Source of the DNA: Algibacter amylolyticus
GTDB lineage: Bacteria > Bacteroidota > Bacteroidia > Flavobacteriales > Flavobacteriaceae
Assembly (NCBI RefSeq): GCF_014202225.1
Contig: NZ_JACHGE010000001.1
Span: forward strand, 415,320-479,319
DNA length: 64,000 bases
Direction: 5' to 3'
Shown here: piece by piece, positions 45,529 through 55,300 of the stretch
How positions within the stretch are numbered: the first letter of the stretch is position 1
How the letters are laid out: the number at the start of each line of letters is the position of its first letter
Made by a program: the position numbers and the translations under genes
Notes under the pieces: model-generated
What the model was told of the DNA's origin: nothing
Seen by the model: the letters and a program-made list of their open reading frames with translations, nothing else
Database searches by the model: none

Positions 45529-46656
45529 CTAATGATTTATAATTAAGCGTTTTGTTACTTTGATATTCTCACCTTCAAAACGCAATACATAAACGCCGTT
45601 GCTTATTTTGGAAGTATTAAATCTTGTGGTATTGCTTTTATGATTAAAGCTTTTAATTAGTCTGCCATTTAAATCTGTTATTGATATCACTCCGGAAGTT
45701 TTAGACTTAATATTTAGTTCGTTTTTAGTTGGATTGGGATAAATTTTAAGTTCTGATTTTGCTACATCTTTAGTGGATAGCGACGCGCAACTCGGGTAAG
45801 TGCGTCTATCTCTGCTGGCACTTAACCATGAACCGAAAAACCAAGTTTGGTCAGTCATTTCGATAGGGAAACCATCACTATTGTTAGTTTGCAAAACCCG
45901 GTTGTCATTTTCAAAAGTACTGCCGTTCCATTTTGTTTTTAAGGTTTCAATTAAGAAGTCATTACTATCGTAAGTGTAATGTCTTATTCTATCATTCTCC
46001 CAAGCAGAGGAGTTCCAATGATCCGCTTTTTTAGAGGTCAATAAATTTCCGGTGTACGTATAGGTTTCTCTTGTATCCCTAACCCAATTGCTATTATAGT
46101 CATATATGGTTACAACATTAAAAGTATTGTTTGGGTTATAAGTGTATTCGGTTTTGGTATTATTCATCCAAACCATATTTGTTTCGTCCCAAGTTTGAGT
46201 TATATTTTCTGTGAGTAAATTTGAAGCATTATAGGTATTTAGTTCTCTATTGGATTGCTCCCAGGTATTATTAAGCCAATCGTAATTTATATATTGTGTT
46301 AGGTTAGTTCCTGTGTAAATAAACTCTGTTTTTAGTTGATCTTCCCAAGTACTTGTATCTTCATTCCAAAGCTGATTTATGGACTCTACAGGTAAATCGT
46401 TATCGTTGTAAGTTAATGTAAGGTAAGAAGCATTTTCAAGCTTCCCTGAGCCTCCGTAATCAATAAATTCAGATAAGCCTTCGGTTGCTAAGCACGAACC
46501 ATTAAAAGTGAATGTGGTTCGAGAAGCTAAAACCCACATCGTACCATCCCAAATATCATTCTCCCAAACTTCGGGTACATGTATTAAGTTTGTTTCTGTT
46601 TGCGAGTAACTTTTAGTAATTATCAATGCTAGTAATAAAAGGAAAGTATGCTTCAT
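45529..46656 (-). CDS. Secreted aromatic-repeat protein with T9SS type A sorting domain
   Basis: A 375-residue exported protein. After the signal peptide (1-19, ending SYSQ) come about six tandem repeats of roughly 35-45 residues built on a pattern like YTYxxNLLTExxQxWNxxxWENxxR (instances: TEFIYTGTNLTQYINYDWLN, RETYTYTGNLLTSKKADHWN). They are rich in Trp, Tyr and Asn. A type A sorting domain (about 298-375; IYPNPTKNELNIKS, SNGVYVLRFEGEN, KRLIINH) directs export through T9SS. The repeats recall beta-hairpin wall-associated (YD/RHS-like) motifs. Function unknown. It is last of three co-directional genes. Confidence 0.85.
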   Translation of the reverse strand: MKHTFLLLLALIITKSYSQTETNLIHVPEVWENDIWDGTMWVLASRTTFTFNGSCLATEGLSEFIDYGGSGKLENASYLTLTYNDNDLPVESINQLWNEDTSTWEDQLKTEFIYTGTNLTQYINYDWLNNTWEQSNRELNTYNASNLLTENITQTWDETNMVWMNNTKTEYTYNPNNTFNVVTIYDYNSNWVRDTRETYTYTGNLLTSKKADHWNSSAWENDRIRHYTYDSNDFLIETLKTKWNGSTFENDNRVLQTNNSDGFPIEMTDQTWFFGSWLSASRDRRTYPSCASLSTKDVAKSELKIYPNPTKNELNIKSKTSGVISITDLNGRLIKSFNHKSNTTRFNTSKISNGVYVLRFEGENIKVTKRLIINH

Positions 46657-46694
46657 TTGGTTGGGTTTAAAAGGTTATACTTTATTTTAGGATG

Positions 46695-47645
46695 TCAATC
46701 TAGTTTGAAAAGTCCGCGTAAATTTTTGGTAGAATCTTTGCTTTTAGTAGGTGCTTGTTTGTTTGCTGGTTCCGCTACTGTACTTGTTCCCGTTCTTGTT
46801 GCTGTTCTCGTTCTTTTTGAAGTTGTGTTGTTTTGTTCTGTGTTAGGTGCTGGAACTCTTTGTGAAGATCTTCTAGTTGCTTTAACGGGTGGTTTCTCGA
46901 TTTTCTCTTTTGCTGCCACAACAGGTTCAACACCTTCCTTTAAAACGACTTTAGGTTTTAAAACATAGCCTTTACTTTTTCTGTACGCAATAGCCTTTAG
47001 GAGTTCTACCGATGGATGAATGGCTTTAGCGTTAACAGCATCATAAATAGCTATAGCCTCACTATATCTTTTTTGTCCTTCGTAAATTAATGCTAGTAAA
47101 AGACTTTCTTGTAGTGATAATACACCATCCTGATTTAAAGGATTTTCTTGGATACTTTTTTTTATATCACGTTCGGCATTATTTAAATCGCCTATTTGAT
47201 AATAATACTGGCCGCGATTATAATAACTAGAATAATGAGGCACCATAGCAACGTTTTCATTTAACTTCTCAATTTTAGAAGAGTCTATTGTTCTAGATCG
47301 TAATTGTTGTAAAGCGTGTTGTTTTTTGCCTTCAATAATATCAATGTAAGCATCACAAACATAAGCAAGATCATATTTAAATTTTTGGTTTAAATCGCGT
47401 CTTACTTGTTGTCCCGCTATAAATTTTTTTGTTTTGTCTTCTTCTTTAATTTGTGCATCTATAATAGCTGCATAGGTAGTCATGTGTTTAGTAAAACACG
47501 CATTATAAATTTTATCGGGTAGTTGTTGTGTGTTTTCTTGCGCTTCAATACAAGCACAGATATCTGCTTTATAGTTGCTTTCGTAATTTTGAGAATAACT
47601 ATTTAAGCCCCAAAGGAGCATCACTAAAAATATAAACTGTTTCAT
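46695..47645 (-). CDS. Exported TPR-like protein with a basic low-complexity tail
   Basis: A 316-residue protein: signal peptide (1-18, ending SYSQ), then a cysteine-containing helical segment (ADICACIEAQENTQQLPD, IYNACFTKHM), then TPR-like helices at about 135-220 (YYNRGQYYYQIGDLNNAERD, LALIYEGQKRYSEAIAIYDA). A Thr/Arg/Lys/Pro-rich tail of about 80 residues follows (KRTRTATRTGTST). The tail has no recognised sorting signal. Probably a periplasmic scaffold; no enzyme motif is visible. It starts 14 bp after the upstream small exported protein gene. Confidence 0.75.
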   Translation of the reverse strand: MKQFIFLVMLLWGLNSYSQNYESNYKADICACIEAQENTQQLPDKIYNACFTKHMTTYAAIIDAQIKEEDKTKKFIAGQQVRRDLNQKFKYDLAYVCDAYIDIIEGKKQHALQQLRSRTIDSSKIEKLNENVAMVPHYSSYYNRGQYYYQIGDLNNAERDIKKSIQENPLNQDGVLSLQESLLLALIYEGQKRYSEAIAIYDAVNAKAIHPSVELLKAIAYRKSKGYVLKPKVVLKEGVEPVVAAKEKIEKPPVKATRRSSQRVPAPNTEQNNTTSKRTRTATRTGTSTVAEPANKQAPTKSKDSTKNLRGLFKLD

Positions 47646-47659
47646 ACCGTTGCATTTTA

Positions 47660-48085
47660 TTATTCCTCTTCTTTAGTTCCAACTACCATCTCCTTTACAT
47701 AAAGAGCACAGTATTTTAATGCTTTTTTTGATTTGTTTAAATTTAAAGTTGCGCGTCCTTTATTTACAAACGAGGCTCCACTATTACCAATGTCGTCTAT
47801 AACATCTGGTAAAACTTGGAACAATTCATCGATGTCGTTTTGGGCGCTCTCGAGGAGTTCACTTTCTAAATCGGAAGGAATTTCAATGCCAACTTGTGTT
47901 AGGCTGTCATGTACATAGACTTTGTGATATAAATTATAGGTTAGATCTACAAATTTATCTGCACTTTCTATTTTAGAAGGTCGCTTAGGTTTTAACTGTC
48001 TTTTGTTTTGAGAAAAACTTTGTAATGGCATAGTAAAAACTAGGCACAACAAAACAAGCAAAAATGTACTGTTGAGGGATTTCAT
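47660..48085 (-). CDS. Small exported protein of unknown function
   Basis: A 141-residue protein with a clear signal peptide (1-25, ending QSFSQ) and a predicted mostly helical mature part (DKFVDLTYNLYHKVYVHDS, ELLESAQNDIDELFQVLPDV, LNKSKKALKYCALYVKEMV). I recognise no family. It begins the three-gene run 48085-45529 and lies 178 bp from the divergently transcribed sensor kinase, which might regulate it; that is inference. Confidence 0.7.
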   Translation of the reverse strand: MKSLNSTFLLVLLCLVFTMPLQSFSQNKRQLKPKRPSKIESADKFVDLTYNLYHKVYVHDSLTQVGIEIPSDLESELLESAQNDIDELFQVLPDVIDDIGNSGASFVNKGRATLNLNKSKKALKYCALYVKEMVVGTKEEE

Positions 48086-48263
48086 GATTGTAAGTAATTA
48101 ATTAATAGCATTATAAAGATACATTTTAAAGCTGAAAAAGACTAGGTTAAATTATTATTTGTAGGTTTTTTGTTATTAATCGTTGAGTATTTTAAAAATT
48201 TAATGAAGATTATTCTTTCTCTTATTCGTATTTTTAAATCTTAAACCAACCTAACAAAATTCT

Positions 48264-50108
48264 ATGCACTTAATTCATGCGCTACTCAAGAAGAGTTTCT
48301 GTTGTTTTGTTTTTATGATGAGTGCCGTTTTATTCTCTCAAGAGCAAAAAGAACTAGATTCTCTTCTAATTCAGTTAGAAAAAATTACTACAAAGGACTC
48401 TATACGAGCACAACTCTTAATTACAACATCAAATAATTTTGTTCGTAAAGATCTTGCGAAATCCTACGAGTTAGTTGAAGAAGCTCTTAATATTTCCACC
48501 GGTATTAAATGGAAAAAAGGTGTAGTATTGGCCTTAAGGCAAATGGGAGTTGTTTATTATAGGCAAGGAAATATTGTAAAAGCAACAGAGCAATGGTATA
48601 AGGCTTTAGAAATTTTAAAAACCATTAAAAATAGTGCGCTTTTAGAATCTAGCATTTATAATAATTTGGCTAATATTTATTCTGATTCTGGAGAGTTTGA
48701 TAAGGCCTTAACGTATTACAATAAGCTGTTGTCTATTTCTGAAAAACTGGATAATAAACCCTCTCAAATTATAGCATTAACCAATATTGGTACACTTTTA
48801 ACTGAAAGAGAAACATCTATAGATAATGGAATTGTTAGCTTAGAAAAAGCCTTAGCATTAGCCAGAGAAGTAGGTAATGACAGGTATGAGTTGAGTATTC
48901 TGTTAAATATTGGGTTAGCCTATAAAAGAAAAAAAGATTACCAAAAGGCTGAGTTTTATTATCTGAAAGTTCAAGAATTAGCGGAGCAAAGTAACGATAC
49001 GTATGTGCAGGTTTTAGTGTTTAATAACTTGAGTAATATTAGCATTTTAAAACCTGATTATGCTCAAGGAGAAATTTATGCTAATAAAACATTAAGCCTA
49101 GCAAAGGAAATTGGGGCTGTGGAGTGGGAAGCTTACGCTTGGGAAAATCTTTCTAATATTTATGAATCTAGAAACCAAAACAAAAAGGCTTTAACCTATT
49201 ATAAAAACCACATTAAGCTTATTGATAGTTTTAACGCCATGCAAAATAAAGAAGAGTTGGCTAGTTTAGAAGCAAAGCACAAGTATAATTTAGAAAAGCA
49301 ACTATTAAATACGGCACACGAAAAAAAACAACTTGTAGCAGAAGAAGAGATTAACAGACAAAAACTTATTAAAAACACAACCTTACTAGTAGGATTCATT
49401 GTTTTAATAGCTTCAATTATTGGGGTAACGTTATTTAGAAGAAAGCAATTAGCGGTTGCTAAAGCAAAAGAAATTGAACTTAAAAATAAGGTGACAGATA
49501 CTGAACTAAAGGTGTTAAGAGCGCAAATGAATCCGCATTTTATATTTAACTCTCTAAATTCTATTAACAGTTATATTGTAAAGAATGATACAGAATCTGC
49601 AACTAACTACCTCACTAAATTTTCTAAATTGGTTAGAAAAACATTAGAAAGCTCAACCGAAAAAGAAGTTTTATTAAAGGATGATATTGAAATTTTAAAA
49701 AACTATCTTGATATTGAGAATAAACGCCTTAATAATAGTTTTACCTATTCTATAAAGGTTGATGATGCTATTGATGCTGGGAATACGCTAATACCACCAT
49801 TAATTTTTCAGCCTTTTTTAGAGAATAGCATTTGGCATGGTATTGCACAAATGGAACGTTCTGGACATATTAGTGTTGAGTTTAAAAAAGAAAATAATGT
49901 ACTATTTTGTATTGTAGATGATAATGGTGTGGGTAGAAAACAAGCTATTAAAGTAGCTAAGGAAAACACCTCTTTAGGTATAAATTTAACCAAAAATAGA
50001 ATAGATATTATTAACGCACAGAATAAAACTAAAGGAAGCCTTCGTATTATTGATAAGGAACAAGGGGTAAGAGTAGAAGTTAAATTGCCATTAAAACTTG
50101 CTTTTTAA
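48264..50108 (+). CDS. TPR-containing sensor histidine kinase (LytS/His_kinase family)
   Basis: A 614-residue inner-membrane kinase: signal or anchor helix (1-24), a periplasmic TPR array (about 65-320; MGVVYYRQGNIVKATEQWYK, YNNLANIYSDSGEFDKALTY), a coiled coil, a transmembrane helix at about 370-390 (TTLLVGFIVLIASIIGVTLF), then a His_kinase domain with LRAQMNPHFIFNSLNSINSY whose His is the predicted phosphorylation site. An HATPase domain follows (FQPFLENSIWHGIA, VDDNGVGRKQA, SLGINLTKNRIDII). Its partner LytTR regulator starts 2 bp after the stop. The signal sensed by the TPR region is unknown. Confidence 0.93.
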   Translation: MHLIHALLKKSFCCFVFMMSAVLFSQEQKELDSLLIQLEKITTKDSIRAQLLITTSNNFVRKDLAKSYELVEEALNISTGIKWKKGVVLALRQMGVVYYRQGNIVKATEQWYKALEILKTIKNSALLESSIYNNLANIYSDSGEFDKALTYYNKLLSISEKLDNKPSQIIALTNIGTLLTERETSIDNGIVSLEKALALAREVGNDRYELSILLNIGLAYKRKKDYQKAEFYYLKVQELAEQSNDTYVQVLVFNNLSNISILKPDYAQGEIYANKTLSLAKEIGAVEWEAYAWENLSNIYESRNQNKKALTYYKNHIKLIDSFNAMQNKEELASLEAKHKYNLEKQLLNTAHEKKQLVAEEEINRQKLIKNTTLLVGFIVLIASIIGVTLFRRKQLAVAKAKEIELKNKVTDTELKVLRAQMNPHFIFNSLNSINSYIVKNDTESATNYLTKFSKLVRKTLESSTEKEVLLKDDIEILKNYLDIENKRLNNSFTYSIKVDDAIDAGNTLIPPLIFQPFLENSIWHGIAQMERSGHISVEFKKENNVLFCIVDDNGVGRKQAIKVAKENTSLGINLTKNRIDIINAQNKTKGSLRIIDKEQGVRVEVKLPLKLAF

Positions 50109-50110
50109 TT

Positions 50111-50860
50111 ATGATAAAAACCATAATAATTGATGACGAGCAACATTGTACAGATGTTGTTTTAAAACTAACCTCAAGTTATCCCGATGTTTTTAATGTT
50201 TTGGGTACGTTTAATACCGTTGAAGCAGGAATAGAAGGTACTAAATCTTTACAACCAGAATTAGTGTTCTTGGATGTTATGATTGGCAATCAAACTGGGT
50301 TCGATTATTTAAAACAAATTGAACATATAAATTTTAACGTCATTTTTACAACGGCTTTTGAAACCTATGCGGTTGAAGCGTTCCGGTTTAGTGCCCTAGA
50401 TTATTTGTTAAAACCTATTGATAAAGATGATTTTCATGCCACGGTTTTAAAACTTCAAAAAGTGGTGGAAACATCGCATTTAAAGAACAAAATTGATGTG
50501 CTTTTCCATAATTTGAAAGTGAAAAACGCCTTAAAAAGAATTAGTATAGCAACACCAGATGGCTATGTGTTTGTTGAGGTTTCAGATATTTTGTACTGCA
50601 ATGCCGATATTAATTATACACATATTTATACCAAGCAAGGCGATAAAATAACAACTTCAAAAACATTAAAAACTTTTGATAAACTACTAAGTAATAACCA
50701 TTTTTTTAGGGTGCATAACTCGTATCTAGTGAACTTAAATTATGTTACTAAATACACCAAAGGTAAAGGGGGCTATGTTACTATGGAGGATAATAAAAAT
50801 ATAGACGTTTCAATACGTCGTAAAGAGGAATTTATACAACGGTTTATAAAAATATCATGA
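50111..50860 (+). CDS. LytTR family response regulator
   Basis: A 249-residue regulator: receiver domain 1-120 (IIIDDEQHC acidic pocket, phospho-acceptor Asp in LVFLDVMIGNQTGF at about residue 55, conserved FTTAFETYAVEAF and Lys in DYLLKPIDKDDF), then a LytTR DNA-binding domain at about 145-245 (ISDILYCNADINYTHIY-like beta region, FFRVHNSYLVNLNYVTKY). It is translationally close to its kinase (2-bp gap). Targets are unknown; the divergent exported-protein genes upstream are candidates. Confidence 0.94.
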   Translation: MIKTIIIDDEQHCTDVVLKLTSSYPDVFNVLGTFNTVEAGIEGTKSLQPELVFLDVMIGNQTGFDYLKQIEHINFNVIFTTAFETYAVEAFRFSALDYLLKPIDKDDFHATVLKLQKVVETSHLKNKIDVLFHNLKVKNALKRISIATPDGYVFVEVSDILYCNADINYTHIYTKQGDKITTSKTLKTFDKLLSNNHFFRVHNSYLVNLNYVTKYTKGKGGYVTMEDNKNIDVSIRRKEEFIQRFIKIS

Positions 50861-50863
50861 CAA

Positions 50864-50895
50864 AAAAAATGCGAACTGAAAAGTTCGCATTTTTT
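50864..50895. terminator. Bidirectional terminator between the LytTR gene and gltD
   Basis: Stem AAAAAATGCGAACT (50864-50877), loop GAAA, AGTTCGCATTTTT (50882-50895 with the T-run). Core ATGCGAAC/GTTCGCAT is identical to the terminator at 45471-45502. Confidence 0.92.
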
Positions 50896-50914
50896 AATTA
50901 AAATATTATGGATA

Positions 50915-52378
50915 TTACATAGCAACTAAATCGCCAGTAACATCTTTAGAAGGTAAATTAGATTTACCCATTAAATATAAATCTACTTGTCTAGCAGCTT
51001 CTCTACCTTCAGAAATAGCCCAAACAATTAATGATTGTCCGCGACGCATATCGCCAGCAGCAAATATATTTGGAATGTTTGTTTGGTACTTTCCGTATTC
51101 TGCTTTATAGTTAGAGCGCGCATCTTTATTAATTCCTAATTTATCAGCAAGTGTGCTTTCAGGACCTGTAAAACCGAGTGCTAGTAAAGCTAAATCACAT
51201 GGCCAAGTTTTTTCAGTACCTTCAATTTCTATTAATTGAGGACGTTGACCCGGAACCATCTTCCATTCTACATTAACAGTTTTTAAAGCTGTTAGTTTTC
51301 CGCTTTCATCTTTAACGAATTCTTTAGTGTTTATTAGCCAGTTACGCTCAACACCCTCTTTGTGAGACGATGATGTTTTTAACTGTAAAGGCCAAAACGG
51401 CCAAGGTGTAGTTGGCGAACGGTGTCCTGGTGGCTTTGGCATAATTTCGAAATTAACTACCGATTTTGCACCATGACGGTTTGATGTTCCTATACAATCT
51501 GATCCTGTATCACCACCACCAATAACAATTACGTTTTTATCTGTTGCTAATACTTGATCTTTAACTTCTTTTCCAAATACAACTTTAGTTTGTTGTGTTA
51601 AGAAATCCATAGCTTGTACAACACCATCAGCATCAATACCAGGTGTTGGTAAACTTCTTCTTTCTGTTGCACCACCACAAAGTACTATCGAATCGAATGC
51701 TTTTAAATCTTTAACATCGTAATTAACACCAACATTTACATTGGTTTTAAAAGTAATGCCTTCAGCTTCTAAAATTTTTATACGACGATCGATAATTCCT
51801 TTTTCTAATTTGAAGTTAGGAATACCGTAACGTAATAAACCTCCAACTTCATCATCACGCTCAAAAACAGTTACGGTGTGGCCAGCTCTATTTAATTGTT
51901 GTGCAGCAGCTAAACCAGCAGGACCAGATCCTACAACTGCAATAGTTTTACCAGTTCTTGTTTTTGGAGGCTGAGGTTTAATCCAACCTTCTTTAAAGGC
52001 GCGTTCAACAATATTTTTTTCAATATTTTCAATAGATACAGGGTCTTCAATAATACCTAATACACATGATTGCTCACATGGTGCAGGGCATAAACGACCT
52101 GTAAATTCAGGAAAGTTATTTGTTGAGTGTAGTAGCCATGACGCTTTTTGCCATTCTCCTTGATGAACCATGTGGTTAAAATCAGGGATTAAGTTTCCTA
52201 ATGGACAACCACTATGGCAAAACGGAATACCGCAATCCATACAACGCGATCCTTGTTTTGTTATTTCTTCTTCAGAAAGAGGTTGGGTAAATTCTTTATA
52301 ATCCTTTACACGATCTTCTACAGGCTTGTAGCTCTCATCTTGTCTTTCAAATTCTTTAAATCCAGTTACTTTTCCCAT
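50915..52378 (-). CDS. gltD: Glutamate synthase small subunit GltD
   Basis: Supplies electrons from NAD(P)H to GltB for reductive amination of 2-oxoglutarate. The 487-residue protein has N-terminal iron-sulfur cysteines (CMDCGIPFCHSGCPLGN and CPAPCEQSCVLG), the FAD motif VVGSGPAGLAAAQQLNRAGH (about 149-168), and the NAD(P)H motif VIGGGDTGSDCIGTSNRHGA (about 284-303), with FAAGDMRRGQSLIVWAISEG near the C terminus. It starts 4 bp after gltB and ends at the shared terminator. Confidence 0.97.
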   Translation of the reverse strand: MGKVTGFKEFERQDESYKPVEDRVKDYKEFTQPLSEEEITKQGSRCMDCGIPFCHSGCPLGNLIPDFNHMVHQGEWQKASWLLHSTNNFPEFTGRLCPAPCEQSCVLGIIEDPVSIENIEKNIVERAFKEGWIKPQPPKTRTGKTIAVVGSGPAGLAAAQQLNRAGHTVTVFERDDEVGGLLRYGIPNFKLEKGIIDRRIKILEAEGITFKTNVNVGVNYDVKDLKAFDSIVLCGGATERRSLPTPGIDADGVVQAMDFLTQQTKVVFGKEVKDQVLATDKNVIVIGGGDTGSDCIGTSNRHGAKSVVNFEIMPKPPGHRSPTTPWPFWPLQLKTSSSHKEGVERNWLINTKEFVKDESGKLTALKTVNVEWKMVPGQRPQLIEIEGTEKTWPCDLALLALGFTGPESTLADKLGINKDARSNYKAEYGKYQTNIPNIFAAGDMRRGQSLIVWAISEGREAARQVDLYLMGKSNLPSKDVTGDLVAM

Positions 52379-52382
52379 GACA

Positions 52383-55300
52383 CTATGCTGTTGTTAATTC
52401 TTCTACCATTGGTTCTTCTGTCTCTAAACGTTTTAATGCACGTTTGTATTCTATTGGCATCACTTTTACAAAATTACCAAGACTAGTATCCCAGTCTGCT
52501 AATAATGTTTTAGCAAGATTACTATCCGTATAAAGTGCGTGTTTTTCAATAGTTTGTTTTAATTCGTTTGCGTCTTCACTTGTAATATCTTCAAACTCTA
52601 TAGTTTCAGTATTACATAATCCGTTTACAAATTTATTATTAGGGTCGTATACATATGCAATACCACCACTCATACCTGCCGCAAAGTTTCTTCCTGTTTT
52701 ACCAAGAACAATTACTTTACCACCTGTCATGTACTCACATCCATGATCTCCAACACCTTCAACAACTGTAGTTGCTCCAGAGTTTCTTACTGCAAAACGT
52801 TCGCCTGCAATACCATTTATGTAAGCCTCTCCAGCAACGGCACCAAATAAACATACATTACCAACAATGATGTTGTTTTCGGCTATAAAATCTGCTTTTG
52901 CAGGCTTTTTAACAATTAGTTTAGCTCCAGATAATCCTTTACCTAAATAATCGTTTGTGTTACCTTCTAATATGAATGATAAACCGTGTGCGCCAAATGC
53001 TCCGAAACTTTGTCCGGCAGACCCTGTAAAGTTAATATTCAAGGTGTCTTCAGGTAATCCTAAGTGCCCGTATATTTTAGAAATTTCGTTACTTACAATA
53101 GCACCAACCGTACGGTTTATGTTATTTATAGGATATTCTAGAGTCATTTTCTCCTTACGGTATAATGCTCTGTGAGAATCTTTAAGTATTGTAAAGTCTA
53201 ATACGTTTTCTAGGTTATGATCTTGTCCTTCTGTATTTCTTACAGGAAGGTCGTTGTAAGCAGATGGTCTGTGAAGTATACTAGATAAATCTAAACCTTT
53301 TGCTTTATAATGCTTAATAGCTTTATTCGCGTTAATTTTATTGGTTTGACCAACCATTTCTGCTAACGTTCTAAACCCTAGTTGCGCCATTATACCTCTT
53401 AATTCTTCAGCAATGTAGAAGAAGAAGTTAATAACGTGTTCTGGTGTTCCTTTAAAGTTTTTACGCAACTCTTTATCTTGAGTTGCAATACCTACAGGAC
53501 AAGTATTTAAATGACACTTACGCATCATAATACATCCTGAAGCTACTAAAGGTGCAGTTGCAAAACCAAATTCTTCAGCTCCTAATAATGCTGCAATGGC
53601 AACATCACGACCTGTTTTTAATTGGCCATCACATTCTACAACAATTCTACTTCTTAAGTTGTTTAATACTAAAGTCTGTTGTGCTTCAGATAAACCAAGT
53701 TCCCAAGGTAAACCTGCATGTTTTAATGAGGTTAAAGGAGATGCTCCTGTTCCACCATCATAACCAGAAATTAATACCACATCGGCTTTAGCTTTTGCTA
53801 CACCGGCTGCGATTGTACCTACACCAACTTCCGATACTAATTTTACATTAATTCTAGCTTCGCGATTTGCATTTTTTAAATCGTAAATTAATTGTGCTAA
53901 ATCTTCAATAGAATAAATATCATGATGTGGTGGTGGCGAAATTAACCCTACAAAAGGTGTTGAGTTACGTGCCGAGGCAATCCAAGGTAAAACCTTTTCT
54001 CCAGGTAGTTGTCCACCTTCGCCAGGTTTAGCTCCTTGAGCCATTTTAATTTGAATTTCTTTAGCGCTAGAAAGGTAATGTGATGTTACCCCAAAACGTC
54101 CCGATGCTACTTGTTTAATAGCAGAGTTACGGCTATCGCCATTTATATCTTTTTGAAAACGTTTTCTGTCTTCTCCACCTTCACCAGAATTAGATTTTCC
54201 TCCAATTCTATTCATGGCTATGGCTAAATTCTCATGTGCTTCACGAGAAATAGATCCATAAGACATGGCTCCGGTTTTAAACTTCTTAACAATTTCTGTC
54301 CATGGCTCTACTTCTTCTAAAGGAATAGGGTCTAGGTTATCAAACTCAAATAAACCACGAATGGTCATTAAGTTTTCAGATTGTTCGTTTATGGCTTTTG
54401 CATAAACATCATAACTTGCTTGATCACTTAATCTAACCGCTTGTTGTAATTTTGCTACAGTTGTTGGGTTAAATAAGTGGCGCTCGCCATTACGTCTCCA
54501 TCTGTAATCGCCACCAATATTTAAACCTAAGTTTTTATCGATAGCATTATCTGGATACGCTTGTTTATAACGTTGGTCAATTTCTTTTTCAATTTCATAT
54601 AAACCAATACCTTCTATTCTAGAAGCGGTGTATGGGAAATATTTTTCAACGAATTGAGAATTGAATCCAACAATTTCGAAAATTTGAGAACCTCTATACG
54701 AGTGTAGTGTAGAGATACCAATTTTGTTCATTACTTTTAAAATACCTTTTCCAATAGCTTTATTGAAATTATCGACCGCTTTTTGCTCGTCCATACCAGT
54801 AATGAAGCCTTCTTTAACTTGCATTCTAATAATTTCGTTAACCATATAAGGGTTTATCGCACTAGCGCCATAACCAAATAAAGTTGCAAAATGATGTGGC
54901 TCACGTGGTTCTGCAGATTCAATAATAATATCGAAATAAGAACGCTTACGTAAACGATTCAGTTGGTGATTTACAAATGAACATGCTAATAAAGCAGGAA
55001 TAGGTGCTAATTCTTGATTTACACCTCTATCCGAAAGAATAATAATATTTGTTTTTCTCTCTAAAGCTTTTTCAATTTGAATGATTACATCATCAAGCGC
55101 ATTTTCTAAACCATTCATACCCTCAATTTTTGGGTATAGCATTTGAATAGTTTCGGTTTGGAAACCATCAATATCAATAGTTCTAATTTTTTCTAAATCG
55201 CCGTTTGAAATAACTGGATTCTGAATTCTTAGTTTACGACATTGTCTTTCAGTAATACTAAAAATGTTTCTGTCTTTACCAAGATTTAAGCTAATATCTG

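Noticed and set aside
46648-46968. 106-codon + strand frame rich in Val, Leu and Thr
   Set aside because: Antisense to the Thr/Arg-rich tail of the TPR-like protein; its composition reflects the opposite strand's codons.
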